Below, in pieces: positions 14,557-21,944 of a stretch of 21,944 nt of DNA (positions within the stretch are counted from its first letter, which is position 1; each line of letters begins with the position of its first letter). Position numbers and translations under genes: made by a program. The stretch comes from Pseudomonadota bacterium (GTDB taxonomy: Bacteria; Pseudomonadota; Alphaproteobacteria; UBA8366; GCA-2717185). The notes beneath the pieces were generated by a model. The model was not told where the DNA came from, made no database searches, and saw only the letters and a list, made by a program, of their open reading frames with translations. Location: assembly GCA_027619655.1 (NCBI GenBank), contig JAQCHR010000009.1, positions 1 through 21,944 of the forward strand, in the 5' to 3' direction.

Positions 14557-16454
14557 TCCACAGCTCCCTCAAGCGCCGGATCGTCGCTGGTGCGGCTCTG
14601 CAGCGCGAACAGCGCCGCATAGCGCCCGCCTGCCGCAACCAGCGACTCATGCGTGCCGCGCTCGACAATACGCCCATGCTCCAGGAAGACGATTTCGTCC
14701 GCATGGCGCAATCCGCCAAGCCGATGCGAGATGATGATGGTCGCGCATTTGTCCGTATGGGCCTTGAGCGCCTGGCGGATCCGGCGCTCCGTTCCCGCAT
14801 CGATGGCCGCTGTGGAATCGTCGAATACCATGACGGCAGCGTCGAGGATCGCGGCACGGGCGATGGCCAGCCGCTGCTTCTGCCCCCCCGACAGGGAAAC
14901 CCCGCGTTCCCCCACCAGCGTGCGGTACCCATCCGGCAACTGGTTCACGAACCCGTCGATCTGCGCCAGCGACGCGGCCCGTTCGATCGATTCATCATCG
15001 ACCCAAGGGTCGCCATAGGCGACATTGTTTTCCAGCGACGATGTGAACAGGAAAGGATCCTGCTGGACCACCTTGACCGCATCCCGCAACGACGCCAGGG
15101 TGACGTCCCGGATATCCTGGCCATCGATCAGGATCCGGCCGCCCGTCACGTCGTAGTAGCGCGGCAATAGATGCGCGATGGTCGATTTTCCGCTGCCCGG
15201 CGGCCCGACGATGCCCAGTGTCTTTCCCCGTTCGACGCGAAAAGACACGCCGTTCAGCACCGGCGGCGCGCCCTCACCCTGGTAGGCGAAGGACACGTCG
15301 CGGAATTCCACGGTCCCGCCGGACAGGTCCAGCGGCCTCGCGTCCGCAGCATCCCGGATAGCCGGTTCCAGGTCCAGAACGGCAAACAGCCGCGCACCGC
15401 AGGTGGAGGCGCGGGCAATCGAATTGACGACCAGGCCCAGTTGGCGCACCGGAAGCTGCAGGATGGTAATGAAGGTCAGGAAGACCGTCAGCGTGCCCAC
15501 GGTCATGGTGCCGTCGAGCACCCGCAACCCGCCGACCCACAGCACCAGCCCCATGGAGACGAAATACGCGAAGGTCATGGCCGAGACCGACGACACGCGG
15601 ACCTTAATCCGCTCATCCGCCAGCGCCATCGCCTCGTTGGAGGCTTCGTCATATTTGCTCATCTCGTGGCGTTCGGCGCCAAAGGCGCGAACCACGCGAA
15701 TCCCGGTCAGGTTTTCATCCATGACCTGGCCGAGATTGGCCATCCGGTCCTGCAGCGCCAGCCATAACCCCCGCAGCCTGAGCCGCGTTACCGAGGAATG
15801 CCAGGCCACGAAGGGCACGAAGCTGAGGCTCAGCAGGCCCAGCGAAATATCGATGGACAGCAGCAGATATGTGCCGGCGCCGATCAGCACGCTGAGCAGG
15901 AACACGCGCAACACCGCCGTGTTCATGAACATCCGGACGCCTTCAAGATCCAGCATGCCCCGTGTGATCAACTCGCCCGTATGGACCCGGTCGTGGAACG
16001 AAAAGCTGAGCTGCTGCAGCTTACCGTAGAATTCGCGCCGCAGGTCATAGGCCATCAGATGGCCCAGCGCTTCGCCATTGTAGTTGTGGATCAGCGTGAA
16101 GACGCCACGCAGAACCGAGACACCCAGCAGGATTGACGCCGTGCTCCATAGCGCTGCCTTCGCTTCCTCCGGCGTGGCCACGCCGCCGCCCAGCAGGCCG
16201 AGCGCGCTGTCGACCGCAGCCCCCAGACATCGCGGAATCATGAGCTGAAAGGCCGAAGCGACGAGGGTTGCCGCAATGGCCGCCGACAGCCGCCATTTGT
16301 ACCGGAAGCTGAGGCGGAGGATTCGCATCAGGGTCGCAGCGTCGTTGCCGAAGCCGCGCTCGTCCTCAACCGAAAACCCGCCATAGGCCCGGACCGCGCC
16401 GCGCGGTTTCCGGCCACCCGGCTTGTTTTTTTGCGATGCTTCGCTCTCTGTCAT
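14553..16454 (-). CDS. ABC exporter half-transporter A (canonical signature, Asp in place of catalytic Glu)
   Basis: This 633-residue protein has a six-helix exporter membrane domain (about 52-340) followed by an ATPase domain. Seen: Walker A GPPGSGKS (417-424), Q-loop Gln465, canonical LSGGQ (521-525) and H-loop His577. Walker B reads VMVFDD, with Asp546 where the catalytic Glu belongs. The start is taken as the ATG at 16454 (GGGAAG about nine bases upstream). A GTG at 16511 would add 19 residues with no family likeness. The gene is first in a two-gene operon with half-transporter B. The pair differs from the MsbA-type gene at 18361, whose ATPase motifs are all canonical and which should form a homodimer. 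Confidence 0.87.
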   Translation of the reverse strand: MTESEASQKNKPGGRKPRGAVRAYGGFSVEDERGFGNDAATLMRILRLSFRYKWRLSAAIAATLVASAFQLMIPRCLGAAVDSALGLLGGGVATPEEAKAALWSTASILLGVSVLRGVFTLIHNYNGEALGHLMAYDLRREFYGKLQQLSFSFHDRVHTGELITRGMLDLEGVRMFMNTAVLRVFLLSVLIGAGTYLLLSIDISLGLLSLSFVPFVAWHSSVTRLRLRGLWLALQDRMANLGQVMDENLTGIRVVRAFGAERHEMSKYDEASNEAMALADERIKVRVSSVSAMTFAYFVSMGLVLWVGGLRVLDGTMTVGTLTVFLTFITILQLPVRQLGLVVNSIARASTCGARLFAVLDLEPAIRDAADARPLDLSGGTVEFRDVSFAYQGEGAPPVLNGVSFRVERGKTLGIVGPPGSGKSTIAHLLPRYYDVTGGRILIDGQDIRDVTLASLRDAVKVVQQDPFLFTSSLENNVAYGDPWVDDESIERAASLAQIDGFVNQLPDGYRTLVGERGVSLSGGQKQRLAIARAAILDAAVMVFDDSTAAIDAGTERRIRQALKAHTDKCATIIISHRLGGLRHADEIVFLEHGRIVERGTHESLVAAGGRYAALFALQSRTSDDPALEGAVE

Positions 16455-16542
16455 GCAAACAGCTTCCCGCGACTGGGCAATCGATCGCTTATTCACGACC
16501 ATCACCCTCACGGTCCTTCAAAATACGGAACGGATTAAGGGC

Positions 16543-16571
16543 AGAATAGACGATGCGGCGCATGCCCACAA
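16543..16571 (-). promoter_or_regulatory. Candidate promoter for the heterodimeric ABC exporter operon
   Basis: Read on the - strand, TTGTGG (16571-16566) and TATTCT (16548-16543) are separated by exactly 17 bases. Transcription would start near 16536, giving a leader of about 80 bases before the ATG at 16454. The -35 match is modest, so this rests mainly on the -10 box and the spacing. Confidence 0.35.
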
Positions 16572-16636
16572 ACAGGGGATGTGGGAAGTACGCCGAACAC
16601 ACACAATATGGGGCCGCAAGCGCCCCGCCGCCCCGG

Positions 16637-17497
16637 TCAATCCGCCGAACGGTGGAGGCCATGGGCGATTGCCATATAATCCGGTTCGTTTTCCGGGTTC
16701 AGCACGCCGTGGCGAATCATGAAATCCAGGATGACGAGATTGCAGTTGAACTTGAAATCAGCCGTCTCCCGGATACGCGCGGCCACTTCCTCGATTGGCC
16801 ACAAGTCGAACCGGTCGACCTCCCCGTCCTGGTTCACCGGCGTGAAATCGCCAGGCAGTTCAAGGTCGTAGCAGAATATCTGGTCCGGCTTCAGCGTATC
16901 GCCCGCCTGATGGCAATAGGACAGCGCCCCCACGGGTTGCACCGATTCCGCCAGTTCCCGGGGAATCCTGGCCTCTTCCGCGCATTCCTTGATGATATTG
17001 TCTCTGGTGCCGATGCCGATCGGCTGGCCGCCGGCGACCATATTGTCCAGCATGCCGGGAAAGGTCGGCTTGTCCTTCGCGCGGGTCGCCACCCACAGGT
17101 AAAGCCCGCCGTCGCGCCTGACATAACCGTTCATATGCACGCCCCAGGCCCTTACGCCGAACCGGGGACAGGCCGCGCGCTCCATCTGTAGCAACGGCGC
17201 ATCACGCCAGTTCCGCATGACCGGATAGGCTTCCCCGCGCCAGCCGGTCACCTCGCCCGCCGCCGCCAGTTCCCGCAGGACCCCATCCATTGCGGCGCTG
17301 CGCGATGCGAAGTCGTCCAGTGCCGGCGACAGGCCGACCTGTTCCGGTTGCGATACAAACACGTCCGGCCAAGCCGCCAGGCGCGCCGCGAACGACCGGT
17401 CGAGCCAGCCGATTCGCTGCAAGCCGGCCACGAAGGGCAGGAATTGCGACAGGTCGGCGTTGTTGCACGCCCCGATATGGTCCAGATAGCCCATCAT
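16637..17497 (-). CDS. Nudix hydrolase with N-terminal DUF4743 domain
   Basis: This 286-residue protein has an N-terminal DUF4743-like region (about 1-115) and a Nudix fold. The Nudix box is imperfect. The core Lys170-Glu171-x-x-Glu174-Glu175 gives the metal-binding REUxEE pattern (Lys for Arg), but the upstream Glu of the box is Ile162 and the closing Gly is Arg177. This layout matches the group that includes yeast YJR142W and the N-terminal half of fission yeast Tnr3. Those enzymes hydrolyse damaged thiamine diphosphate forms such as oxo- and oxythiamine diphosphate. A similar housecleaning role is plausible, though not shown by the sequence. The gene begins ten bases after the ACT-domain gene. 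No clear Shine-Dalgarno site is seen, and Met1 or Met2 could be used. Confidence 0.8.
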   Translation of the reverse strand: MMGYLDHIGACNNADLSQFLPFVAGLQRIGWLDRSFAARLAAWPDVFVSQPEQVGLSPALDDFASRSAAMDGVLRELAAAGEVTGWRGEAYPVMRNWRDAPLLQMERAACPRFGVRAWGVHMNGYVRRDGGLYLWVATRAKDKPTFPGMLDNMVAGGQPIGIGTRDNIIKECAEEARIPRELAESVQPVGALSYCHQAGDTLKPDQIFCYDLELPGDFTPVNQDGEVDRFDLWPIEEVAARIRETADFKFNCNLVILDFMIRHGVLNPENEPDYMAIAHGLHRSAD

Positions 17498-17507
17498 GTG
17501 CCGCGGG

Positions 17508-17798
17508 TCAGGCGACTTCCCGGCGCTGCAATTCCGATACGAAGACCTCTTCGACGCAGAACATCGCGCGCAGGCATTCGCCGATATAGATGGCGAGGGA
17601 TTGTTCCATGTCCGGCATCCGGATGTTCACGTGCAGTCCGTCACCGTCGGGACCAGTCCGGGTCACTGTCATCTGCGCGGGCACGAGGCCCCGCTTGGCG
17701 AAAAGTTCAAGAATACGGGGCAAGGCGCCCGGATCGGCAACTGCCGTCACCGAAAAACACGCCACCGGCCCGGTTTGATCAAATCTGTTTATAGTCAT
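17508..17798 (-). CDS. Small stand-alone ACT-domain protein
   Basis: This 96-residue protein looks like one ACT domain. It has a first strand with ACFSVTAVADPGALPRILELFAKRG (13-37, partly as in acetolactate synthase small subunits) and then an amphipathic second half. ACT domains bind amino acids or other small ligands and regulate enzymes. No catalytic partner is adjacent, and it is shorter than IlvN/IlvH. The ATG at 17798 is preceded by TTGAGG about nine bases upstream; a TTG at 17813 would add five residues. It is the first gene of a two-gene run with the Nudix hydrolase. What it regulates cannot be told from the sequence. Confidence 0.7.
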   Translation of the reverse strand: MTINRFDQTGPVACFSVTAVADPGALPRILELFAKRGLVPAQMTVTRTGPDGDGLHVNIRMPDMEQSLAIYIGECLRAMFCVEEVFVSELQRREVA

Positions 17799-17980
17799 GA
17801 TATGCAACCTCAATTATCGATACCGCAAGACGAACGTCACCCGTCCGGCCCCCAACGAGGACCGGGGTGGTAATTCGAATGCTGGACCCGATATAAGATT
17901 GCGTGCACATGGAGCGGGTTATATCAACACCCTGTCTGAAATTGCAAGCCTGTCCGTCTTATGGAAAGGGAGCATCGCGC

Positions 17981-18331
17981 ATGTTTCGCGGCATCCTGAT
18001 AGTGTTTTTTCCCCTTCTGGCCGCCTGCGCGCCGGAACCGACCGGCCATTGGACCCGCCCCAGCGGTGAGGGCGGCGTCACCTATTCCCGGGACACCGCC
18101 GCCTGCCGCAGCGAGGCAAAGCGCCGGGCCGAGCAGGAATTCGCGCTGGATACACAGCATCTGGACCGTGGCCAGGGCGGTGTTTTCGGCCGGCAGTCGA
18201 TCGAAACCGATATCGCCCGGCGCGATGCCAGAAAATTCCAGCAGTCCATATATGAAGACTGCCTGCGCAGTCAGGGCTATGTTCCGCGGCAATCCAACGG
18301 CAAACCCGCCTCGCCGCAGGAAGCGCGCTAA
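17981..18331 (+). CDS. Small predicted lipoprotein
   Basis: This 116-residue protein begins with a short signal peptide (one Arg, a hydrophobic run, then lipobox LAAC with Cys16), so it should be lipidated and exported. The mature part is polar and rich in charged residues. It contains two cysteines (Cys42 in AACRSEA and Cys94 in YEDCLRSQGY), which could form a disulfide and recur in many small proteobacterial lipoproteins of unknown function. GGGAG lies eight bases before the ATG at 17981, favouring it over the in-frame ATG at 17903. The gene stands 29 bases before the MsbA-type gene and may be co-transcribed with the lipid A cluster. The function is not recognised. Confidence 0.75.
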   Translation: MFRGILIVFFPLLAACAPEPTGHWTRPSGEGGVTYSRDTAACRSEAKRRAEQEFALDTQHLDRGQGGVFGRQSIETDIARRDARKFQQSIYEDCLRSQGYVPRQSNGKPASPQEAR

Positions 18332-18360
18332 AGCGTGTTAATAGCCCTGTATCCCCCTGC

Positions 18361-20220
18361 ATGGTATATCTCCGCCAGTGCAAACAGGATGGCCTGACAT
18401 TGGCGAAACGGTCCAAACAGAAACTTAAACTGGATGAATCGACACGGGTGCTCGCGCGCCGGATCTGGCGCGATTACGTGCGGCAGCATATCGGCAAGAT
18501 CCTGCTCGCAATCCTCTGCATGGTCGTCGTGGCGGCTGCGACGGGCGGACAGGCGCGGCTGATCGAACCGGCGCTGGACCGCGTTCTCGTCACCGGCGAT
18601 GCGCAGCTTGTCTGGATCATTCCGCTGGCGTTCTTCGCCATATCCGTCATCAAGGGTTGCGCCAGCTTCGGCCAGACCGTGCTGATGCAGACCATCGGCC
18701 TGCGCGTGGTCACCACGCTGCAAAGCCAGATGTTCGGCAAGATTATGCATGCCGACATGGCCTTCCTGCACGGCGATGCGACGGGCCGCCTGATTTCCCG
18801 CTTCACCAATGATGTGAACTTCCTGCGCGAAGCCGTCGTCAAGACGGTAACCGGATCGGTCCGCGACCTGCTGACAGTTGTCGTGCTGGTCGGCGTGATG
18901 TTCTGGACGCACTGGACGATGGCGGCGATGGCCTTCATCGTTTTTCCGGTCAGCCTCTGGCCGATCATCTATATCGGCCGGCGGCTGCGCCGCGTTTCTT
19001 CCGACACCCAGGTCGAACTCGGGTCGCTGACGGCACTGCTGGACGACGTCTTCAAGGGCATCCGCCAGGTCAAGGCCTATGGCATGGAAGGCCATGAACA
19101 GCGCCGCGCCGACACGATGTTCGAGTCGATCTACCGCTATATTCTCAAGGCGGCCAGCGTCCGCGCCCGCTCCTATCCGATCATGGAAAGCCTGGGCGGC
19201 CTGGCGATTGCCGCCGTCCTCTGTTTCGGCGGTTATCAGGTCCTGAACGGCGAAACGACGGTCGGCAAGCTGATCGCCTTCCTGACCGCGCTGGTCATGG
19301 CCTATCAGCCCGTGCGCAGCCTGGCCGCCATGAATGCCAGCCTTCAGGAAGGGCTCGCTGCTGCGCAGCGGATTTTCGAGATGATCGACAACCAGCAGCG
19401 CATATTCGACAGCCCGGATGCGACGCCGCTGGTGGCGGACAAGGGCGCAGTGCGGCTGGACGATGTCCATTTTTCCTATGGCGACGACATTCCGGCATTG
19501 CGGGGCGTCACCATCGATGCGCCGGCGGGATCGACTGTCGCGCTTGTTGGTCCGTCCGGCGCGGGCAAGTCCACTGTGCTGAACCTGCTGCTACGATTCC
19601 ACGACGTCACCGCCGGCACCGTCACCATCGACGGCCAGGATATCCGCAAGGTCACAATCGAATCCCTGCGCCGCTCCATCGCCCTCGTCAGCCAGGAAAC
19701 CGGCCTGTTCGACGCCACGGTCCGTGAAAACATCGCCTATGGCGATCCTGACGCGGATGAAGCCGCCATCATCGCAGCGGCGAAGGGTGCCGCGGCGCAT
19801 GAATTCATTTCCGAACTGCCTGATGGTTACGACACGATGATCGGCGAACGGGGACTGCGGCTTTCCGGCGGCCAGCGACAGCGCCTGTCCATCGCCCGGG
19901 CCATGTTGCGCGATGCACCGATCCTGCTGCTCGACGAAGCGACCTCGGCACTCGACACGCAATCGGAACGGCAGGTCCAGGCCGCGCTGAAGCGCCTGAT
20001 GACAAACCGCACCACGCTCGTCATCGCCCATCGCCTGTCCACTGTCATCGACGCCGACATCATCTATGTCCTGGACAGGGGCGGCGTCGCGGAACAGGGC
20101 ACGCATCAGGAACTTCTCGCCCGGAATGGCCTTTATGCAAAATTGAGCCGCATGCAGTTCGCGCCGGAACCCGCGGATATCACGGACCCCGATGCCGAAA
20201 CGGCTCGGGTGCGCGCATGA
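18361..20220 (+). CDS. MsbA-type lipid-exporting ABC transporter (half-transporter, homodimeric type)
   Basis: This 619-residue protein has six predicted membrane helices (between about 45 and 320) and a fully canonical ATPase domain: Walker A GPSGAGKS (397-404), Gln445, LSGGQ (501-505), Walker B ILLLDE with Glu526, and His557. It is followed directly by a DUF374 gene and waaA. This is the usual alphaproteobacterial neighbourhood for an exporter that flips lipid A or a lipid A precursor across the inner membrane, so MsbA function is likely though not certain. The ATG at 18361 has no good ribosome binding site. A TTG at 18400 (beginning LAKRSKQ) with AGGA upstream is a reasonable alternative and would remove 13 residues. 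Confidence 0.85.
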   Translation: MVYLRQCKQDGLTLAKRSKQKLKLDESTRVLARRIWRDYVRQHIGKILLAILCMVVVAAATGGQARLIEPALDRVLVTGDAQLVWIIPLAFFAISVIKGCASFGQTVLMQTIGLRVVTTLQSQMFGKIMHADMAFLHGDATGRLISRFTNDVNFLREAVVKTVTGSVRDLLTVVVLVGVMFWTHWTMAAMAFIVFPVSLWPIIYIGRRLRRVSSDTQVELGSLTALLDDVFKGIRQVKAYGMEGHEQRRADTMFESIYRYILKAASVRARSYPIMESLGGLAIAAVLCFGGYQVLNGETTVGKLIAFLTALVMAYQPVRSLAAMNASLQEGLAAAQRIFEMIDNQQRIFDSPDATPLVADKGAVRLDDVHFSYGDDIPALRGVTIDAPAGSTVALVGPSGAGKSTVLNLLLRFHDVTAGTVTIDGQDIRKVTIESLRRSIALVSQETGLFDATVRENIAYGDPDADEAAIIAAAKGAAAHEFISELPDGYDTMIGERGLRLSGGQRQRLSIARAMLRDAPILLLDEATSALDTQSERQVQAALKRLMTNRTTLVIAHRLSTVIDADIIYVLDRGGVAEQGTHQELLARNGLYAKLSRMQFAPEPADITDPDAETARVRA

Positions 20221-20224
20221 CGCC

Positions 20225-20959
20225 ATGCAGGCCTTGCGACCAGTTCTCGGCCACCCCCTTGCGCAGACAATACTGTGCTGGGTCATCGCGTCCTATATCA
20301 GGCTTGTGTGGCGCACCGGCCGCTGGACCATCGTCGATGGCGAGGGGCCGCTGGCACTCAATCGGAACAAACGCCCCTTCATCGCAGCCTTCTGGCATGG
20401 ACGGCTGGCGATGATGCCCTATGCGCTGGGCGGTGCGGCGCAGAATATCAACGTCATGATCTCCAACCACCGGGACGGCCGCATGATCGCCCGCGCCGTC
20501 CGGTTTTTCGGCATCACCATTATCGCGGGATCGACTTCAAAAGGCGGGGCCTCGGCGTTCCGCAGCGCCGTTCGGGCGCTGCGCGACAACGCGATCCTGT
20601 CCATCACTCCGGACGGACCACGCGGACCCCGCATGCGGGCCAGCGACGGCGTGGCGGTGCTGGCGCGGTTTACGGGCGCACCGGTTTATCCGGTGGCCTT
20701 TTCGACCTCGCGCCGCAAGGTGCTGGGAAGCTGGGACCGGTTCGTGTTGCCGCTCCCGTTCTCACGCGGCGTCTTCGTATGGGGTTCGCCCATCGCGGCC
20801 GATGCGGAGAACGACCGGGAGACCGTTGAATCGATGCGGCTGAAAATCGAATCCTCCCTGAACGCGGTAACGGAAAAGGCTGACAGGCTTACCGGGCAGC
20901 CCGTCGTCATGCCTGCCGGCGATCCGTCATTCGCGCCGGCGAAACGGAGATACCGGTGA
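20225..20959 (+). CDS. DUF374 family lysophospholipid acyltransferase-like protein
   Basis: This 244-residue protein has an N-terminal hydrophobic anchor (about 8-28) and the DUF374 motifs: FWHGRL (56-61), SNHRDG (80-85) and TPDGPRGP (128-135). The family is related to PlsC/LpxL-like acyltransferases, and some members are reported to act as secondary acyltransferases on lipid A. The setting between an MsbA-type exporter and waaA fits acyl transfer during lipid A assembly. The start is placed at the ATG at 20225, four bases after the exporter stop, where the usual family N-terminus begins. An in-frame ATG at 20192 would overlap the exporter by 29 bases. The stop overlaps the waaA GTG as GTGA. 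Confidence 0.82.
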   Translation: MQALRPVLGHPLAQTILCWVIASYIRLVWRTGRWTIVDGEGPLALNRNKRPFIAAFWHGRLAMMPYALGGAAQNINVMISNHRDGRMIARAVRFFGITIIAGSTSKGGASAFRSAVRALRDNAILSITPDGPRGPRMRASDGVAVLARFTGAPVYPVAFSTSRRKVLGSWDRFVLPLPFSRGVFVWGSPIAADAENDRETVESMRLKIESSLNAVTEKADRLTGQPVVMPAGDPSFAPAKRRYR

Positions 20960-21944
20960 ACGGCCTGTCAGTTTACCGCAGCCTTACCGGGCTTGGCGCG
21001 CCGCTGATCGTTCATTTGCTGAGCCGCCGTTTGCGCGCCGGCAAGGAAGATTCGATCCGCTTTCCAGAGCGCCGCGGTATCGCATCTCGTCCGCGCCCGT
21101 TCGGCCTGCTGGTATGGATGCATGCGGCCAGCGTCGGCGAGGCCCAATCGGCCCTGTCGCTGATCGCCCGGATGCTACGGGTCCGGACCGATCTCCATAT
21201 TCTGGTCACCACGGGCACCGTGACCTCGGCAGCCATTCTGGCGGACCGATTGCCGCCGAGAAGCTTTCACCAATATGTCCCCGTCGATTACCTGCCCTGG
21301 GTCCGGCGGTTCCTCGACCACTGGGCGCCGGATATGGCCGTATGGATCGAGTCGGAATTCTGGCCGAACCTGATCTCCGAAACCGCGGCGCGGGGGATTC
21401 CCGCCATCCTGGTCAATGGCCGCATATCGAAAAAATCGGTCGCCAACTGGCAGTTCCTGCCCGGTTTCATCCGCGGCATTATTGGCAAGTTTCGTCTTTG
21501 CCTTGCGCAAAGCGATGACGAGGCCGACCGGTTTCGCCACCTTGGCGCCAACCCGGTCCATTGTGTCGGCAACCTCAAGTTTTCCGCGGATCCCCTGCCG
21601 GCGCAAGAGCCCGAACTGCGCCGCCTGGCAACCCGCGTGGACGGGCGGCCACGCTGGGTCGCCGCTAGCACCCATCCCGGCGAGGAAGCGCTGGCCGCGG
21701 AAGCAAACCGCCACTTGCGGCAGCGCTACCCGGATCTGCTGACCATCATCGCGCCACGGCATCCGGCGCGCGGCCCGGGCATTGCGGCGGAACTCGGCAA
21801 ATCCGGGATTCGTGCGGCGCTGCGGTCAAACGGCGACGATATCGATTCCACGACCGAAATTTATATTGCGGACACGCTGGGGGAGCTAGGACTGCTTTAC
21901 CGGCTGGCGGATTTCGCCTTCATCGGTGGCACGATGGATTCGCA
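20956..21944 (+). CDS. waaA: 3-deoxy-D-manno-octulosonic acid (Kdo) transferase, 3' truncated by the window
   Basis: A continuous frame runs from the GTG at 20956 to the window end (329 codons shown; about 420-440 expected). It has the WaaA/KdtA marks: an N-terminal membrane-associated stretch, an ERxG motif with Glu38, WMHAASVGE, ESEFWPNL, a THPGEE segment, PRHPAR, and DTLGELGLLYRLADFAFIGG near the end. WaaA transfers Kdo from CMP-Kdo to the lipid A precursor on the inner face of the inner membrane. The GTG overlaps the stop of the DUF374 gene by four bases, which decides the start. lpxK commonly follows in related genomes but would lie outside the window. Confidence 0.93.
   Translation, partial: MNGLSVYRSLTGLGAPLIVHLLSRRLRAGKEDSIRFPERRGIASRPRPFGLLVWMHAASVGEAQSALSLIARMLRVRTDLHILVTTGTVTSAAILADRLPPRSFHQYVPVDYLPWVRRFLDHWAPDMAVWIESEFWPNLISETAARGIPAILVNGRISKKSVANWQFLPGFIRGIIGKFRLCLAQSDDEADRFRHLGANPVHCVGNLKFSADPLPAQEPELRRLATRVDGRPRWVAASTHPGEEALAAEANRHLRQRYPDLLTIIAPRHPARGPGIAAELGKSGIRAALRSNGDDIDSTTEIYIADTLGELGLLYRLADFAFIGGTMDS

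Noticed and set aside
17799..17980. Promoter-like boxes (for example TATAAG near 17895) between the ACT gene and the lipoprotein gene
   Set aside because: No -35 element at suitable spacing was found, so nothing specific can be supported in this divergent gap.
18328..19470. A 380-codon open frame on the - strand
   Set aside because: It is antisense to the MsbA-type exporter gene, which has every ATPase motif; the antisense product shows low-complexity His/Gln/Arg content.

Overview
The window is GC-rich, densely coded DNA from a Gram-negative bacterium. It is most likely an alphaproteobacterium, perhaps of the Rhodospirillales type. The reasons are the lipid A/Kdo genes at the right end, the strong G/C bias at third codon positions, and the similarity of the thiamine-diphosphate lyase to alphaproteobacterial 2-hydroxyacyl-CoA lyases. 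This placement is inferred from gene content; no ribosomal RNA is present. No tRNA, CRISPR array, insertion sequence or phage gene was seen, and no stretch over 300 bases lacks a gene.

Left part (1-3318, + strand): the 3' part of a molybdenum hydroxylase large subunit is followed by a well-expressed-looking 2-hydroxyacyl-CoA lyase with its own strong ribosome binding site and a perfect-stem terminator.

Middle-left (3353-9089): a C4-dicarboxylate-like module lies on the - strand. It holds a two-subunit class I fumarase/tartrate dehydratase (alpha 4971-4009, beta 4045-3353) and a succinate dehydrogenase/fumarate reductase-type complex in the unusual order iron-sulfur subunit, two small membrane anchors, flavoprotein (9089-5954). 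The flavoprotein keeps the dicarboxylate catalytic residues but lacks the histidine that normally binds FAD covalently. A 2-oxoglutarate-dependent TauD/TfdA dioxygenase is inserted between the two - strand operons on the + strand.

Middle (9207-12666, + strand): three flavin-linked redox genes follow one another. They are a luciferase-like (possibly F420-dependent) oxidoreductase, an FMO-type monooxygenase and an Old Yellow Enzyme of the YqjM type. The first two are 4 bases apart.

Middle-right (12673-17798, - strand): two ABC half-exporters overlap by ATGA and together show the residue pattern of a heterodimer with one degenerate ATP site. Upstream of them are a Nudix/DUF4743 hydrolase and a lone ACT-domain protein.

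Right end (17981-21944, + strand): a small lipoprotein, an MsbA-type homodimeric ABC exporter, a DUF374 acyltransferase-like protein and the start of WaaA (Kdo transferase) form a tightly packed lipid A/LPS assembly cluster that runs off the window.
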